DNA of 64,000 bases. It comes from Mycobacterium sp. 852014-50255_SCH5639931. GTDB taxonomy: Bacteria > Actinomycetota > Actinomycetes > Mycobacteriales > Mycobacteriaceae. The notes under the pieces were generated by a model. That model saw only the letters and a list, made by a program, of their open reading frames with translations, did no database searches and was not told the origin of the DNA. Position 1 is the stretch's first letter. The number at the start of each line of letters is the position of its first letter. Shown one piece after another: positions 1 to 9,456 of the stretch. Location: positions 1 through 64,000 of the forward strand of contig NZ_LZSV01000031.1 of assembly GCF_001665605.1 (NCBI RefSeq), given 5' to 3'. The translations under genes were made by a program, and so were the position numbers.

Positions 1-71
1 TTTTTTTTCACCCCCATGACGCCATACGACCTGTCTTAGGGTCTCGTGGGCTCGGAGATGTGTATAAGAGA
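1..71. other. Illumina Nextera adapter left at the sequence end (not genomic)
   Basis: Bases 41-70 match the Nextera read-2 adapter with its transposon mosaic end. The eight bases before it, GTCTTAGG, fit an i7 index (reverse complement CCTAAGAC, which I recall as N726), and 18-30 resemble the P7 primer with errors. A poly-T run starts the sequence. Translated on the minus strand the adapter gives the well-known artefact tail SLIHISEPTR. True genome sequence starts at about 72. Confidence 0.95.
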
Positions 72-2639
72 GGTCACCAACGCGGCGCCGCGCTCGACGT
101 CACCGCGCCGGGCCAACGGGTCGGTGGGCCAGACCGCCTCGGTGATGTTGTCGCGCAAAGGGTTACGATCGCCGTCCGCCGGCGCGGGCGCCCACTGATC
201 CACCACCCCGCAGGGCGCCCCGGCCGCGGCCGAACGGTCGATGACCTCCTTGATCTCGCACAGGAAATCCGAGGGGCCGCGCGGTTTGATGCCGGAGGCC
301 CCCCACTGATGACCCGACACCATTAGGGCGTCCTCGGCCCGGGTGACGGCGACATACAGCAGCCGGCGTTCCTCGTCGACGCGCCGCTGATCGAGCTGGC
401 GGCGATGCTCGGAGATCTTGTCGGACAACTGCTTTCGATTGGTGACGTCAGAGGTGTCCAGCACCGGGATGCCCAGCGCGCCCGCCGAGGCGCGGTCGCC
501 CCGCAGCAGCGGCGGCAGCTCGGCCGCGTCGGTGAGCCAGCTGCTCCTGGACGCGGTCGAGGGGAAGATTCCGCCCGACAGGTGTGCCACCGCCACCACC
601 TGCCACTCCAACCCCTTCGCGGAGTGCACCGTGAGCACCTGGACGCGGTCGCGCGCGGCCACCAACGGGGCAGGCGGCAAACCGTTCTCGACGGACTCCG
701 CCACCTCCAGGAAGGCCAGCAGGCCCGACACCGATGCCGCGGTGCGACGGTCCGAGACGCCGGCGACGTCGGCTCGTTCGGCGTATCCGGCGACGACGTC
801 GGCGAACGCGTCGAGGTGTTCGGTGCCGGCCCATCCCGCGTCCGCTCCCGCCGCGGCGCGGACCTCGCAGTCGACACCGAGCACGCGGCGCACCTCGGCG
901 ACCAGGTCCGGCACGGAATGGTCCAGGCGGCCGCGCAGGGTGCGCAGTTCGCCGGCCAGCGCGGTGATGCGCTGATATCCCGCGGCCGAATACCCTTCGG
1001 GCGGGCCGGGATCGGCGATGGCGTCGGCCAGGCACGCCGTGTCGGCGTCCGGGCCGGCGGACATCGCGATCGACTCGGGCGCGGATGCCCCGCCCGGGCC
1101 CAGCCCTTCGCCGAGTTTCCGGGCGCGCCTCCAGAGCGCGGCGATGTCCCGGCCCCCGAGGCGCCAGCGCGGACCGGTGAGCACCCGCATCGCCGCCGCG
1201 CCCGCGGTCGGGTCGGCGACGAGTCGCAGCATGGCCACGACGTCGGCAACCTCGGGGATGGACAGCAGCCCTGCCAATCCGACGACCTCGACCGGAACTC
1301 CGCGGGCGCGCAGAGCGTCGGCGATGGGGGCGGCGTCGGCGTTGCGGCGCACCAGAACCGCGGCGGTCGGCGGGCTCACTCCGTCGGCCCGGGCCGCCTG
1401 GTACCGCGCGGCGAGCTCGTCAGCGATCCACTCGCGTTCGGCGTGCACGTCGGGGAGCAGCGCGCAGCGGACCGTTCCGGTCGGGGCGTCCGGGCGCGGC
1501 CGCAGCGCGTGCACCGCGACCGACCGGCGGCGCGCCTCCGCCGAGATCGCGTTGGCCAGTTGCAGGGTCCGCGGCGGGTTGCGCCAGCTGGTCCGCAGCT
1601 CCAGGACCGGCGCGGGGGTGCCGTCGGAGAGGGGGAAGTCGGTGGTGAAGCGCGGGAGGTTGGTCGCCGAGGCGCCGCGCCAGCCGTAGATCGACTGAAT
1701 CGGGTCGCCGACGGCGGTCAGGGCCAACCCGTTGTCGACGCCACCGCCGAACAAGGCCGACAAGGCAACCCGCTGGGCGTGCCCGGTGTCCTGGTACTCG
1801 TCGAGCAGCACCACCCGGTAGCGGCCGCGCAGGTCGGCGCCGACCTGCGGGAAGTTCGCCGCCAGCCGCGCCGCGCAGGCCATCTGCACCCCGAAGTCCA
1901 TCGTCTTCGCGGCACGCATGCGCTGGTTCAGCGCGTCGAGCAGCGGAACCAGCTCGGCGCGCTGGGTCTGGGTGGCCAGCAGCCGCAAAAACCACTGGCT
2001 GGGTCCGCGGTCGCGCTGATAGGGGCCCGGCGGGAGCGCGTGGATCAGCCGCTCGAGCTCCACATGCGTATCACCGAGCTGGCGGGTGTCCACCAGGTGT
2101 TCGGCCAGCTGACCCCACAACCGCAGCACCATCGACGTGACCGCGGCGGGGGTCTTGTCGGTGCGCAGCTCGCCCCGGTACCCGCTGACCACGTCGAATG
2201 CCAGCTGCCACAGCTCGGTTTCGCCGAGCAGCCGGGTGTCGGGCTCGATGGGCAGCAGCAGCCCGTAGTCGCGGATCAACGAACCGGCGAACGCGTGGTA
2301 GGTGCTGACCGTCGGCGCGCCCGCCGGCTCCGCGGGGGCCGCGCCGTCGGGACCCAAGCCGACGCCGGCCAGCCGGGCCAGCCGGGACCGGACCCGGCGC
2401 AACAACTGGCCGGCGGCCTTGCGGGTGAACGTCAATCCGAGCACCTGGCCGGGTTCGGCGTAGCCGTTGGCGACGAGCCACACCACCCGCGCGGCCATGG
2501 TCTCGGTCTTGCCGGCGCCGGCGCCGGCGATGACGACCAACGGCCCGGGCGGTGCCGCGATGACGGCGGACTGCTCGTCGGTGGGCGGGAAAAGCCCGAG
2601 CGCACCGGCCAATTCGGCGGGGCTATAGCGCGGGTTCAC
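72..2639 (-). CDS. adnB: AdnB, helicase-nuclease subunit (3' end missing)
   Basis: Second subunit of the mycobacterial AdnAB DNA end-resection motor-nuclease. It starts at GTG 2639, overlapping the adnA stop by four bases (GTGA), a sign of translational coupling. UvrD-type SF1 motifs are complete: Walker A AGAGAGKTET near residue 40, LLDEYQDT, QSIYGWRGA, VHSAKGLEW and LLYVAVTRAED. The family is about 1,100 residues and ends in a RecB-like nuclease domain; here the frame runs into adapter sequence after ERGAALVT, so roughly the last 200-250 residues, with the nuclease, are lost to the contig edge. This is an assembly truncation, not a biological one. Confidence 0.93.
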
Positions 2640-5600
2640 TGCGCCGCCCCGTCGGCGTGGGCCGGACACGAGGGCCGCAGCGGGCAGTGCGAGCAGCCGT
2701 CGTTGCGCCGGGCGATGAACCGCGGCCCGGCTGTCGCCTCGGCGGCGCGCCGGACCAGCCGGCGCCACTCGTCGCGGGCGGCCGGTGTCAGCGGATCCTG
2801 CTCGCGTTCGGTGGCTCCCGAGGCCCCGGACTTGCCCAGGTAGACCAGCCGCGCCCCGCCGGGCTCCGACCCGGCGGCGACCATCCCCTCGGCCACCGCC
2901 AGCTGATACATCGCCAGCTGGGCGTGTTGTTGGGCATCGTCCTTGCTGACCGGCGTTTTGCCGGTCTTGATGTCGACGATCACCAGCCGGCCGGCGGCAT
3001 CGCGCTCCAACCGGTCGACCCGGCCGCACAGCCGGACGTCGCCGCCTTGAAGGGCACCGTCACCGGATGTTGCCAGGGTGCCGTCGATCTCAACCTCGAC
3101 GCCGACCTCGGTCAGCGCGCCCCGGGTCTGCGCGCGCCACTCGACGAAGGCCTCGATCATCGCGCGGTGCCGCGCCAATTCGTTGGCCGAATGCCATTGC
3201 GCCTCGAAGGGCAGATGGCGCCAGGCCCGGTCCAGCTCGGCCAGCAATTCGGATTCGCTCCGCTGCGGTTCGGCGACCAGGGCGTGCAGCACCGACCCGA
3301 TGGCGGAACGCAGATCACGCGCGTTGGTGCCACCGTGCCGTTCGGCCAGCCAGCGCAGTGGGCAGTCGTTGAGCATCTGCAGGGTCGACGGGGTCAGGGT
3401 GACGGCATCGTCGTCACCACGCAGAGGTTCGCTGGTGCTGACCGGGATCAGGCCGTGCCAGCCGGCCGGGTCGGCGCCCGGGACAGCGGCGCGGGCCAAC
3501 CGCGCCAATTGCGTTGCCGCACAAGCGCGGGCGGCGTCGTCGACCGCGCCGTCGGGCGCGCACACGACGCCGCGCAACCGGCCGACCAGCGCGGCAGCGG
3601 ACAGCACCCGGGGCGCTGAGATGGGTTGCGCGGCAACGAGATCGCCATCGTCATCGGTCCACTGTCCGAGTTCGTAGCAGAACGACGACGGCAGCGCGGC
3701 CTCGTTGTCCCCGCCGCCCGTGTCGCCGTCCACGGCGGTCACCAGCAACCGGCGGCGGGCCCGGCCCATCGCTGCCACCAGCAGCCGTCGCTCCTCGGCC
3801 AGCAGCGGCGCCCGCACCGACGCGTCCTCGGTGACGCCGTCGAGCACGTCCAGCAACCGCTGGGTGCCCAGCACACCGCCGCGCGGAACGGTGTTGGGCC
3901 ACAACCCCTCTTGCAATCCGGCGATGACCACCAGGTCCCATTCGTGCCCCAGTGCGGCGTGCGCGCTGAGCACCCGCACCTGCTCCACGGGTGACACCGG
4001 CTCCTGGTTCCCGGTCGGCAGGTGCAGCGCGGCGACGTGCTCGATGAGACCACGCAGCGACGCACCCGACGTGCGGGACACGTACTGATCGGTGATGTCG
4101 AACAGCGCGGTCACCGCCTCCAGGTCTCTGGTGGCCTGGGCGCCGGCGGGGCCCCCGCGCTCGGCGGCCGACAGCCAGCGACGCTGCAGGCCGGACCGGT
4201 GCCAGGCGGCCCACAGCGTGTAGCGCGGGTCTTGGCCCGCACGATGGCAGCGCGCCGCGGCGTCCAGCACGGCACGCACCCGCTGCAGCGGGCGGAAGTG
4301 CGGGCCCGATGGCGGCGGGTCGGCGGACAGCGTCTCGGCCAGCAGCTCCGCGACCTCGCCCGGCGCGCGACCTGGGTTGGCGCGCTGCACCGTTCGGCGC
4401 AGCTGGCGCAGCGAAACCGGGTCGACCCGACCGATGGGACCGGTCAGCAGCGCCAGGGCCCGTTCGCCGTCGAGCCCGTCGGCGGTGGCCGCCAAGACGG
4501 TGAGCAGCGCCCGGGCCGCCGGCTCGTCGGACAGCGGTCCGCTGGTCGCGGGCGCGGCCACCGGCACCCCGGCGGCGGCCAGCGCGCGGGGCAACCGCGC
4601 ACCCGCCCGTGGCACCGACCGGACGACGACCGCCATCTGCGACCACGGCACCCCGTCGACCAGGTGCGCACGCCGAAGCGCGTCGGCGATCATCGCCGCC
4701 TCTGCGTGCGCCGACGCCGCCAGGCGCACCGTGACCGAACCCTCCTCGGGCCCGCTGCCCTCGATCCGCTTGCCGCCGCTGCCGCCGGGCAGCCGGTGCG
4801 CGATGCCGCTGACGGCGCGCGCCACCGCCGGGGCGCAGCGGTGCGAGACCGTCAACGTCACCGACGGCGAATCCCCGTCGAGCAGGCCGGCGGATTCGCC
4901 GCCCCGGAAGCCGAACACCGCCTGGTTGGGGTCGCCCGCGATCACCGCCAGCTCGGTGCCCGCCGCCAGCACCCGGACCAGGCGGGCCGCCTGCGGGTCG
5001 AGCTGCTGAGCGTCGTCGACCAACAAGACCCGCACCCGGCCCCGCTCGGCGGCCAGCAGCTCGGGATCGACCGCGAAGGCCTCCAGGGCGGCACCCACCA
5101 GTTCGGCGGCCCCCAGCGCGGGGGTCGTCGCCTGGGGTGCCGCCGTCCCGACCGCCGCCCGCAGCAGCATCACCTGCTCGTACTGCCGGGCGAACTGGCC
5201 GGCGGCCGTCCATTCCGGGCGCCGGCACCGACGGCCCAGGCGCTCCAGCTCCTGCGGATCAACGCCACGTTCGGCGCAGCGCGCCAACATGTTTCGCAGC
5301 TCGGTGGCGAAGCCCGCGGTGGCCAGCGCGGGTTTCAGCTGGGCGGGCCACGCCGTCGTCGCGCGCGGCCCGTCCTCGAGGTCGCCGGCCAACAGCTCCC
5401 GGATGATCGCGTCCTGTTCGGCGCTGGTGACCAACCGCGGGGGTGCGTCACCGGCACGCGCGGCGGCCCGCCGCAGCACCGCGTAGGCGTAGCCGTGCAC
5501 GGTGCGCACCAACGGTTCGCGGACGGCGGCCCGGCAGGGCCCGGTCGAGCGTGCCCCCAACAACGCCGTTGTCAAGGCGCTGCGCGCCGTCATGCCCAGC

Positions 5601-5779
5601 CGGCCCGAACCGGTAAGCAGCAGAACCGAATCCGGGTCGAGACCCGCGTCGATCCGGGCGACCGCGGCGTCGACCAGCAGGCTGCTCTTACCGGTGCCGG
5701 GGCCGCCCAACACCCGGACCGGCCCGCGCGCGCCGGGCGCCAGCAGAGCCCGCGCCTCGGTGTCCCAGATGTACGACAT
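2636..5779 (-). CDS. adnA: AdnA, helicase-nuclease subunit
   Basis: Partner of AdnB in double-strand break resection. The N-terminal SF1-like motor has Walker A GGPGTGKSS near residue 28 and the Walker B-like LLVDDAQQLD. The C-terminal RecB-family nuclease domain has VDIKTGK, and cysteines in NDCPLRWL and CSHCPLRPSC that fit the AddB-type 4Fe-4S cluster. About 1,047 residues is family length. ATG 5779 (MSYIWDTEA) was chosen; an in-frame TTG at 5791 is possible. In the characterised complex AdnB supplies the main motor activity and both subunits carry nucleases (established for M. smegmatis). Confidence 0.93.
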   Translation of the reverse strand: MSYIWDTEARALLAPGARGPVRVLGGPGTGKSSLLVDAAVARIDAGLDPDSVLLLTGSGRLGMTARSALTTALLGARSTGPCRAAVREPLVRTVHGYAYAVLRRAAARAGDAPPRLVTSAEQDAIIRELLAGDLEDGPRATTAWPAQLKPALATAGFATELRNMLARCAERGVDPQELERLGRRCRRPEWTAAGQFARQYEQVMLLRAAVGTAAPQATTPALGAAELVGAALEAFAVDPELLAAERGRVRVLLVDDAQQLDPQAARLVRVLAAGTELAVIAGDPNQAVFGFRGGESAGLLDGDSPSVTLTVSHRCAPAVARAVSGIAHRLPGGSGGKRIEGSGPEEGSVTVRLAASAHAEAAMIADALRRAHLVDGVPWSQMAVVVRSVPRAGARLPRALAAAGVPVAAPATSGPLSDEPAARALLTVLAATADGLDGERALALLTGPIGRVDPVSLRQLRRTVQRANPGRAPGEVAELLAETLSADPPPSGPHFRPLQRVRAVLDAAARCHRAGQDPRYTLWAAWHRSGLQRRWLSAAERGGPAGAQATRDLEAVTALFDITDQYVSRTSGASLRGLIEHVAALHLPTGNQEPVSPVEQVRVLSAHAALGHEWDLVVIAGLQEGLWPNTVPRGGVLGTQRLLDVLDGVTEDASVRAPLLAEERRLLVAAMGRARRRLLVTAVDGDTGGGDNEAALPSSFCYELGQWTDDDGDLVAAQPISAPRVLSAAALVGRLRGVVCAPDGAVDDAARACAATQLARLARAAVPGADPAGWHGLIPVSTSEPLRGDDDAVTLTPSTLQMLNDCPLRWLAERHGGTNARDLRSAIGSVLHALVAEPQRSESELLAELDRAWRHLPFEAQWHSANELARHRAMIEAFVEWRAQTRGALTEVGVEVEIDGTLATSGDGALQGGDVRLCGRVDRLERDAAGRLVIVDIKTGKTPVSKDDAQQHAQLAMYQLAVAEGMVAAGSEPGGARLVYLGKSGASGATEREQDPLTPAARDEWRRLVRRAAEATAGPRFIARRNDGCSHCPLRPSCPAHADGAAQ

Positions 5780-5887
5780 GGCTGCATGCAATCACCAGGG
5801 TCTGACAAGTCGCCGGGCCCGCGCCGCCGCGGACCCCTACGCTGGAGGCCGCAAGCAGCCCGACGAACGGTGAGGAGGTAGGTAATC

Positions 5888-6088
5888 GTGACGAACGTCG
5901 GACCCGGTTTTCCCAGCGACGAAGCGCCCGAAGGTGACGCCGCGGAACAATTGCAGCCCGTCGACTTCGACGACGAGGTCGGCCTGGACACCGAGTATCT
6001 GTCCGCTGCCGACCGCGAGGCCAACGAGGCCGACGTGATCGAGCAGGCCTACGTCGTCCCCACCGAGGACGAGTGGGACGAACGCTGA
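5888..6088 (+). CDS. Small acidic protein of unknown function
   Basis: A 66-residue, strongly acidic protein rich in Asp and Glu, ending TEDEWDER, with no membrane segment or recognisable motif. GTG 5888 is preceded by a good ribosome binding site, GAGGAGG, at 5873-5879. It lies divergent from adnA and 47 bases upstream of the lipV start, so it may be cotranscribed with lipV. Codon use matches its neighbours and the start signal is good, so it is probably a real gene. I do not recognise a function. Confidence 0.7.
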   Translation: MTNVGPGFPSDEAPEGDAAEQLQPVDFDDEVGLDTEYLSAADREANEADVIEQAYVVPTEDEWDER

Positions 6089-6135
6089 CCCGCCCGCCCG
6101 CGAGTGGCCGTGGCGGCGGCTGCCACGATCGACGG

Positions 6136-6921
6136 GTGACCGCTGATCTCCATGTGCACCGCTACGGCCCGCCGGGTCCGGTGCGAGTGCTGGCGCTGCA
6201 CGGGTTGACCGGTCACGGGCAGCGGTGGCAGCATTTGGCCGGCCTGTTGCCCGAAATCACCTTCGCTGCACCGGATCTGATCGGTCACGGCCGGTCATCA
6301 TGGGCGGCGCCGTGGAGCATCGACGCCAACGTCGCGGCGATGGCCGCGCTGCTCGACGGCGAGGCCGAGGCACCGGTGCTGGTGGTGGGGCACTCCTTCG
6401 GCGGCGCGCTCGCCATGCAGCTGGCCGCGATGCGGCCGGACCGGGTGGCGGCGCTGCTGCTGCTGGACCCGGCGGTCGGATTGGACGGCGCGTGGATGCG
6501 CCAGATCGCCGACGCGATGCTCGCCTCGCCCGACTACCCCGACGCCGAGGAAGCGCGCCTGGAAAAGCTGCACGGCTCGTGGTCGGACGTCGACCCCGCG
6601 TTGCTCGACGCCGAGATCGACGAGCATCTGATCGAGCTGCCGGGCGGCCGGTACGGCTGGCGGGTGAGCCTGCCGGCGATGATGTCGTACTGGAGCGAGC
6701 TGGCCCGCGACATCGTGTTCCCGCCGGCCGGGACGCCGACGGTCCTGGTGCGGGCCAAGCGCACCTCGCCGCCGTACGTCGGCGACCAGCTCATCGCCGG
6801 GCTGCAGGACCGGTTGAGATCGGATTTCCGGCTGCTGGATTTCGATTGCAACCACATGGTGCCCTACGCCGCGCCGGCGGAGGTCGCCGCGCTGACGCGC
6901 GAGCTGCTCGAAGCCCGCTGA
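6136..6921 (+). CDS. lipV: Alpha/beta hydrolase, LipV-like
   Basis: Serine hydrolase of the alpha/beta fold: oxyanion region LALHGLTGHG, nucleophile elbow VVGHSFGGA, and a catalytic-His region near the C terminus (FDCNHMVPYA). It matches M. tuberculosis LipV (Rv3203) in position and sequence; that enzyme is reported as an esterase/lipase. GTG 6136 (VTADLHVHRYG) was chosen because the longer in-frame extension overlaps the upstream small gene and reads as GC-rich non-coding sequence. No signal peptide is seen, so it is probably cytoplasmic. The next gene starts two bases after its stop. Confidence 0.85.
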   Translation: MTADLHVHRYGPPGPVRVLALHGLTGHGQRWQHLAGLLPEITFAAPDLIGHGRSSWAAPWSIDANVAAMAALLDGEAEAPVLVVGHSFGGALAMQLAAMRPDRVAALLLLDPAVGLDGAWMRQIADAMLASPDYPDAEEARLEKLHGSWSDVDPALLDAEIDEHLIELPGGRYGWRVSLPAMMSYWSELARDIVFPPAGTPTVLVRAKRTSPPYVGDQLIAGLQDRLRSDFRLLDFDCNHMVPYAAPAEVAALTRELLEAR

Positions 6922-6923
6922 TC

Positions 6924-7226
6924 GTGGCGCCGGTGACCGACGAGCAGGTCGAGCGGGTGCGCGCGCTGGTCGCGGCGATTCCGCCCGGCAGGGTCGCCAC
7001 CTACGGCGACATCGCCGACGTCGCAGGGCTTTCCAGCCCGCGCATCGTGGGTTGGATCATGCGGACCGACTCCTCGGACCTGCCGTGGCACCGGGTGATC
7101 ACCGCCTCGGGGCGCCCGGCGCCTCATCTGACCACCCGGCAGCTGGAGCTGCTGCGGGCCGAGGGGGTCCTGGCCACCGACGGCCGGATCGCGTTGCGCG
7201 AGGTTCGTTACGACTTCCGGCGCTAG
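6924..7226 (+). CDS. Alkyltransferase-like (ATL) DNA-binding protein, MGMT family
   Basis: A 100-residue protein of the MGMT/Ada C-terminal domain fold (PPGRVATYGDIA near residue 20, then SSPRIVGWIMR). The active-site PCHR of true O6-alkylguanine transferases is PWHR here, so the alkyl-accepting cysteine is absent. ATL proteins of this kind bind alkylguanine and are thought to hand it to nucleotide excision repair; that role is family knowledge, not visible here. GTG 6924 gives VAPVTDEQ; GTG 6933 is the alternative. It lies two bases behind lipV and overlaps the convergent next gene by four bases. Confidence 0.9.
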   Translation: MAPVTDEQVERVRALVAAIPPGRVATYGDIADVAGLSSPRIVGWIMRTDSSDLPWHRVITASGRPAPHLTTRQLELLRAEGVLATDGRIALREVRYDFRR

Positions 7227-8077
7227 AGCACCAGACGCACCAGCGCCGCGGTGCGGGCCAGCCCGGGAAACGCCTCGGCGGTCGACCGCGGGTGCAACGC
7301 ATGGACCGCCAGGCGGAACATCAAGGCGCGCAACAACATCTGGGGCCACTCCGGCAGCGCGTTCCAACGTTCGATGAGTCCGTCGTCGGCCTCGCCCCAG
7401 GACAGGGCGTCGACGACGACGACACCGGCCGCCCACGACGCTGGCCGCCAGTACGGGGTGATGTCGGTAATGCCCGGGGCGGCGGTGCCGATGAAAAGCA
7501 CTGTCCCGTAAAGGTCTCCGTGCACCAGCTGGTTCGGGCTCTTGGTCGGCCGGCGCAGGGTGGCCAGCTGATTTATCAGCTCCACCGACCGCTCGGCGTC
7601 GGCCGTCGGCGGTGCGGTCCGGGCGCCCGGGGGCACCGAGGCCAACGGCCGTTCCTCCCAGGCGGCGCGGTCGGCGGCGATGAAGATGTCCACGTCGCCC
7701 CACGGCGCGGTGGGGCCCTGGGTCAGAAATCGGGGCCGTTCCAGTTTGCCGGTCGCCTCGTGCAGGCGCACCGCCGCCGAGACGACTTCGTCATGCCGCG
7801 GTTCGGGCGTGCCGGCGACGAAGGTATCCGCCCGCCATCCCGAAACCACGTATCGCCCGTCCGTCGAGCGGACCGGGCGGGCCAGCCGAACACCGTCGAC
7901 GAACAGCGTCTCCCGCACCCGGGCCGACCAAGCCGCCCGCGCGTGGTCGGCCACCAGCGACAGGACGACCTCACCGCAGCGCCAGCCGCCTTCCCAGCTA
8001 GCCCCCAGATAGACGGGCTTGACGCCGGTCAAACCAAACGCCGTTAGCACATGCTCCGGCGGTGGTTCGACATTCAC
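7223..8077 (-). CDS. Conserved actinobacterial protein, TIGR02569 type, APH-kinase-like
   Basis: A 284-residue protein, counterpart of Rv3205c. The C-terminal half carries LVHGDLYGTVLF followed by ITDITPYW, laid out like the Brenner motif and the following metal-binding Asp of aminoglycoside-phosphotransferase-fold kinases, so it may be a small-molecule kinase. No substrate can be inferred. It starts at GTG 8077. A palindromic repeat (8103-8148) separates it from moeZ upstream on the same strand. Its 3' end overlaps the convergent ATL gene. Confidence 0.8.
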   Translation of the reverse strand: MNVEPPPEHVLTAFGLTGVKPVYLGASWEGGWRCGEVVLSLVADHARAAWSARVRETLFVDGVRLARPVRSTDGRYVVSGWRADTFVAGTPEPRHDEVVSAAVRLHEATGKLERPRFLTQGPTAPWGDVDIFIAADRAAWEERPLASVPPGARTAPPTADAERSVELINQLATLRRPTKSPNQLVHGDLYGTVLFIGTAAPGITDITPYWRPASWAAGVVVVDALSWGEADDGLIERWNALPEWPQMLLRALMFRLAVHALHPRSTAEAFPGLARTAALVRLVL

Positions 8078-8102
8078 ACGGGTAGCCTAGACGAGGTCAC
8101 CT

Positions 8103-8148
8103 GCGGCGATCGCGAGCGCGGCGACGCCGGGCGCGGCGGGTCGGCGCC
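8103..8148. repeat. Dispersed palindromic repeat, copy A
   Basis: A GC-rich element beginning GCGGCGATCGC and ending GGCGCC. It contains GGC-GAC-GCC flanked by GCGC and GGGCGC, so it can fold as a nested hairpin. It is an imperfect relative of the two copies at 52047-52149, where the central loop is ACC and the arms are AGCGC/GCGCT. It lies in the 92-base space between moeZ (upstream) and the TIGR02569 gene on the same strand. Confidence 0.65.
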
Positions 8149-8169
8149 GACAAACCACGACGTATTGGG

Positions 8170-9357
8170 TCAGTACATGACCATGTCGGGTTGCATCTGC
8201 TGCGCCCACGCCACGATGCCGCCCTGCAGGTGCACCGCGTCGGGGAATCCGGCCTTTTGCACCGCCACCAGCGCCTCGGCCGAGCGCACCCCCGTCTTGC
8301 AGTACAGCACCGGCATGCGGTCCTGCGGCAGCTTTGCCAGACCCTCACCGGAGTTGATCGACGACTGCGGGATCAGCTGGGCCCCGTCGATGTGCACGAT
8401 GTCCCATTCCGCGCGCTCACGAACGTCGATCAACGCCAGTTTCTTTCCCGAATCCAGCAATTCGCGCAATTGCCGCGGGGTGATCACGGAGCCGGTGACA
8501 ACCGGGCCGGCGTCATCGGACGCCACACCGCAGTACTGCTCGTAATCGATCAGCCCGGTGATCTTCGGCCGGAAGGCGTCGTCGGGGTCCCTGCGGATCG
8601 TGATGGTGCGATAGGACATCTCCAGGGCGTCGTAGATCATCAACCGGCCCAGCAGCGATTCGCCGATCCCGGTGATGAGTTTGATCGCCTCGGTGCCCAT
8701 CACCGACGCGATGGAGGCGCAGACGATGCCCAGCACACCGCCTTCGGCGCACGACGGCACAGTGCCGGGTGGCGGCGGCTCCGGGTAGAGGTCGCGGTAG
8801 TTGAGGCCCCGCCCGCCCGGCGCGTCCTCCCAGAACACCGAGACCTGCCCCTCGAATCGGTAGATCGATCCCCACACGTACGGCTTGCCGGCCAGCACGG
8901 CGGCGTCGTTGACCAGATACCGGGTGGCGAAGTTGTCGGTGCCGTCCAGGATCAGGTCATACTGCGAGAACAGGTCGACGGCGTTGCTCGAGTCCAGCCG
9001 GAACTCGTGCAGACGCACCCGGACCAACGGGTTGATCGCGGCGATCGACTCGCGCGCCGACTGCGCCTTGGAGCGCCCGACGTCGGCCACGCCGTGGATG
9101 ATCTGGCGCTGCAGGTTGGAGTCGTCGACGACATCGAAGTCGACGATGCCGATCGTGCCGACGCCGGCCGCGGCCAGGTACAGCAGCGTCGGCGCGCCGA
9201 GCCCGCCTGCGCCGATCACCAGCACCTTCGCGTTCTTGAGCCGCTTCTGCCCGTCGACGCCCAGGTCGGGAATGATCAGGTGGCGGCTGTAGCGGGCCAC
9301 CTCATCGCGGGTCAGCTCGTCTGCCGGCTCCACGAGAGGCGGCAACGGTGTCGGCAC
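8170..9357 (-). CDS. moeZ: MoeZ, adenylyltransferase/sulfurtransferase (ThiF-rhodanese fusion)
   Basis: Activates and sulfurylates ubiquitin-like sulfur carriers (established for M. tuberculosis MoeZ: CysO and molybdopterin-synthase partners). The N-terminal ThiF/MoeB domain has VIGAGGLGAP near residue 50, and DGTDNFATRY. The C-terminal rhodanese domain, from about residue 285, contains LIDVRERAEW and the persulfide-bearing Cys in YCKTGVRS near 353. 395 residues is family length. It starts at GTG 9357, six bases behind AGGAGGAG. It serves cysteine and molybdenum-cofactor synthesis in the cytoplasm. Confidence 0.95.
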   Translation of the reverse strand: MPTPLPPLVEPADELTRDEVARYSRHLIIPDLGVDGQKRLKNAKVLVIGAGGLGAPTLLYLAAAGVGTIGIVDFDVVDDSNLQRQIIHGVADVGRSKAQSARESIAAINPLVRVRLHEFRLDSSNAVDLFSQYDLILDGTDNFATRYLVNDAAVLAGKPYVWGSIYRFEGQVSVFWEDAPGGRGLNYRDLYPEPPPPGTVPSCAEGGVLGIVCASIASVMGTEAIKLITGIGESLLGRLMIYDALEMSYRTITIRRDPDDAFRPKITGLIDYEQYCGVASDDAGPVVTGSVITPRQLRELLDSGKKLALIDVRERAEWDIVHIDGAQLIPQSSINSGEGLAKLPQDRMPVLYCKTGVRSAEALVAVQKAGFPDAVHLQGGIVAWAQQMQPDMVMY

Positions 9358-9456
9358 CCACTCCTCCTCGGTCTCGCGTTGCGGTTGTCCACCACCATCA
9401 CAGCAGCCGCCGAAGTGGACGGCAATGAATTCAACTTGCCGAGCGTCGGGCTACGG

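Noticed and set aside
405..2843. An 812-codon open frame antisense to adnB
   Set aside because: High GC keeps antisense frames open. The plus-strand product is Arg/Gly/Gln-rich with no domain, while the minus strand has complete helicase motifs. The same holds for 4022-5881, 44173-45303, 50829-51989 and 58759-60405.
9358..9456. Search for a SigH promoter before moeZ
   Set aside because: No GGAA...GTT pair with suitable spacing was seen on the minus strand.
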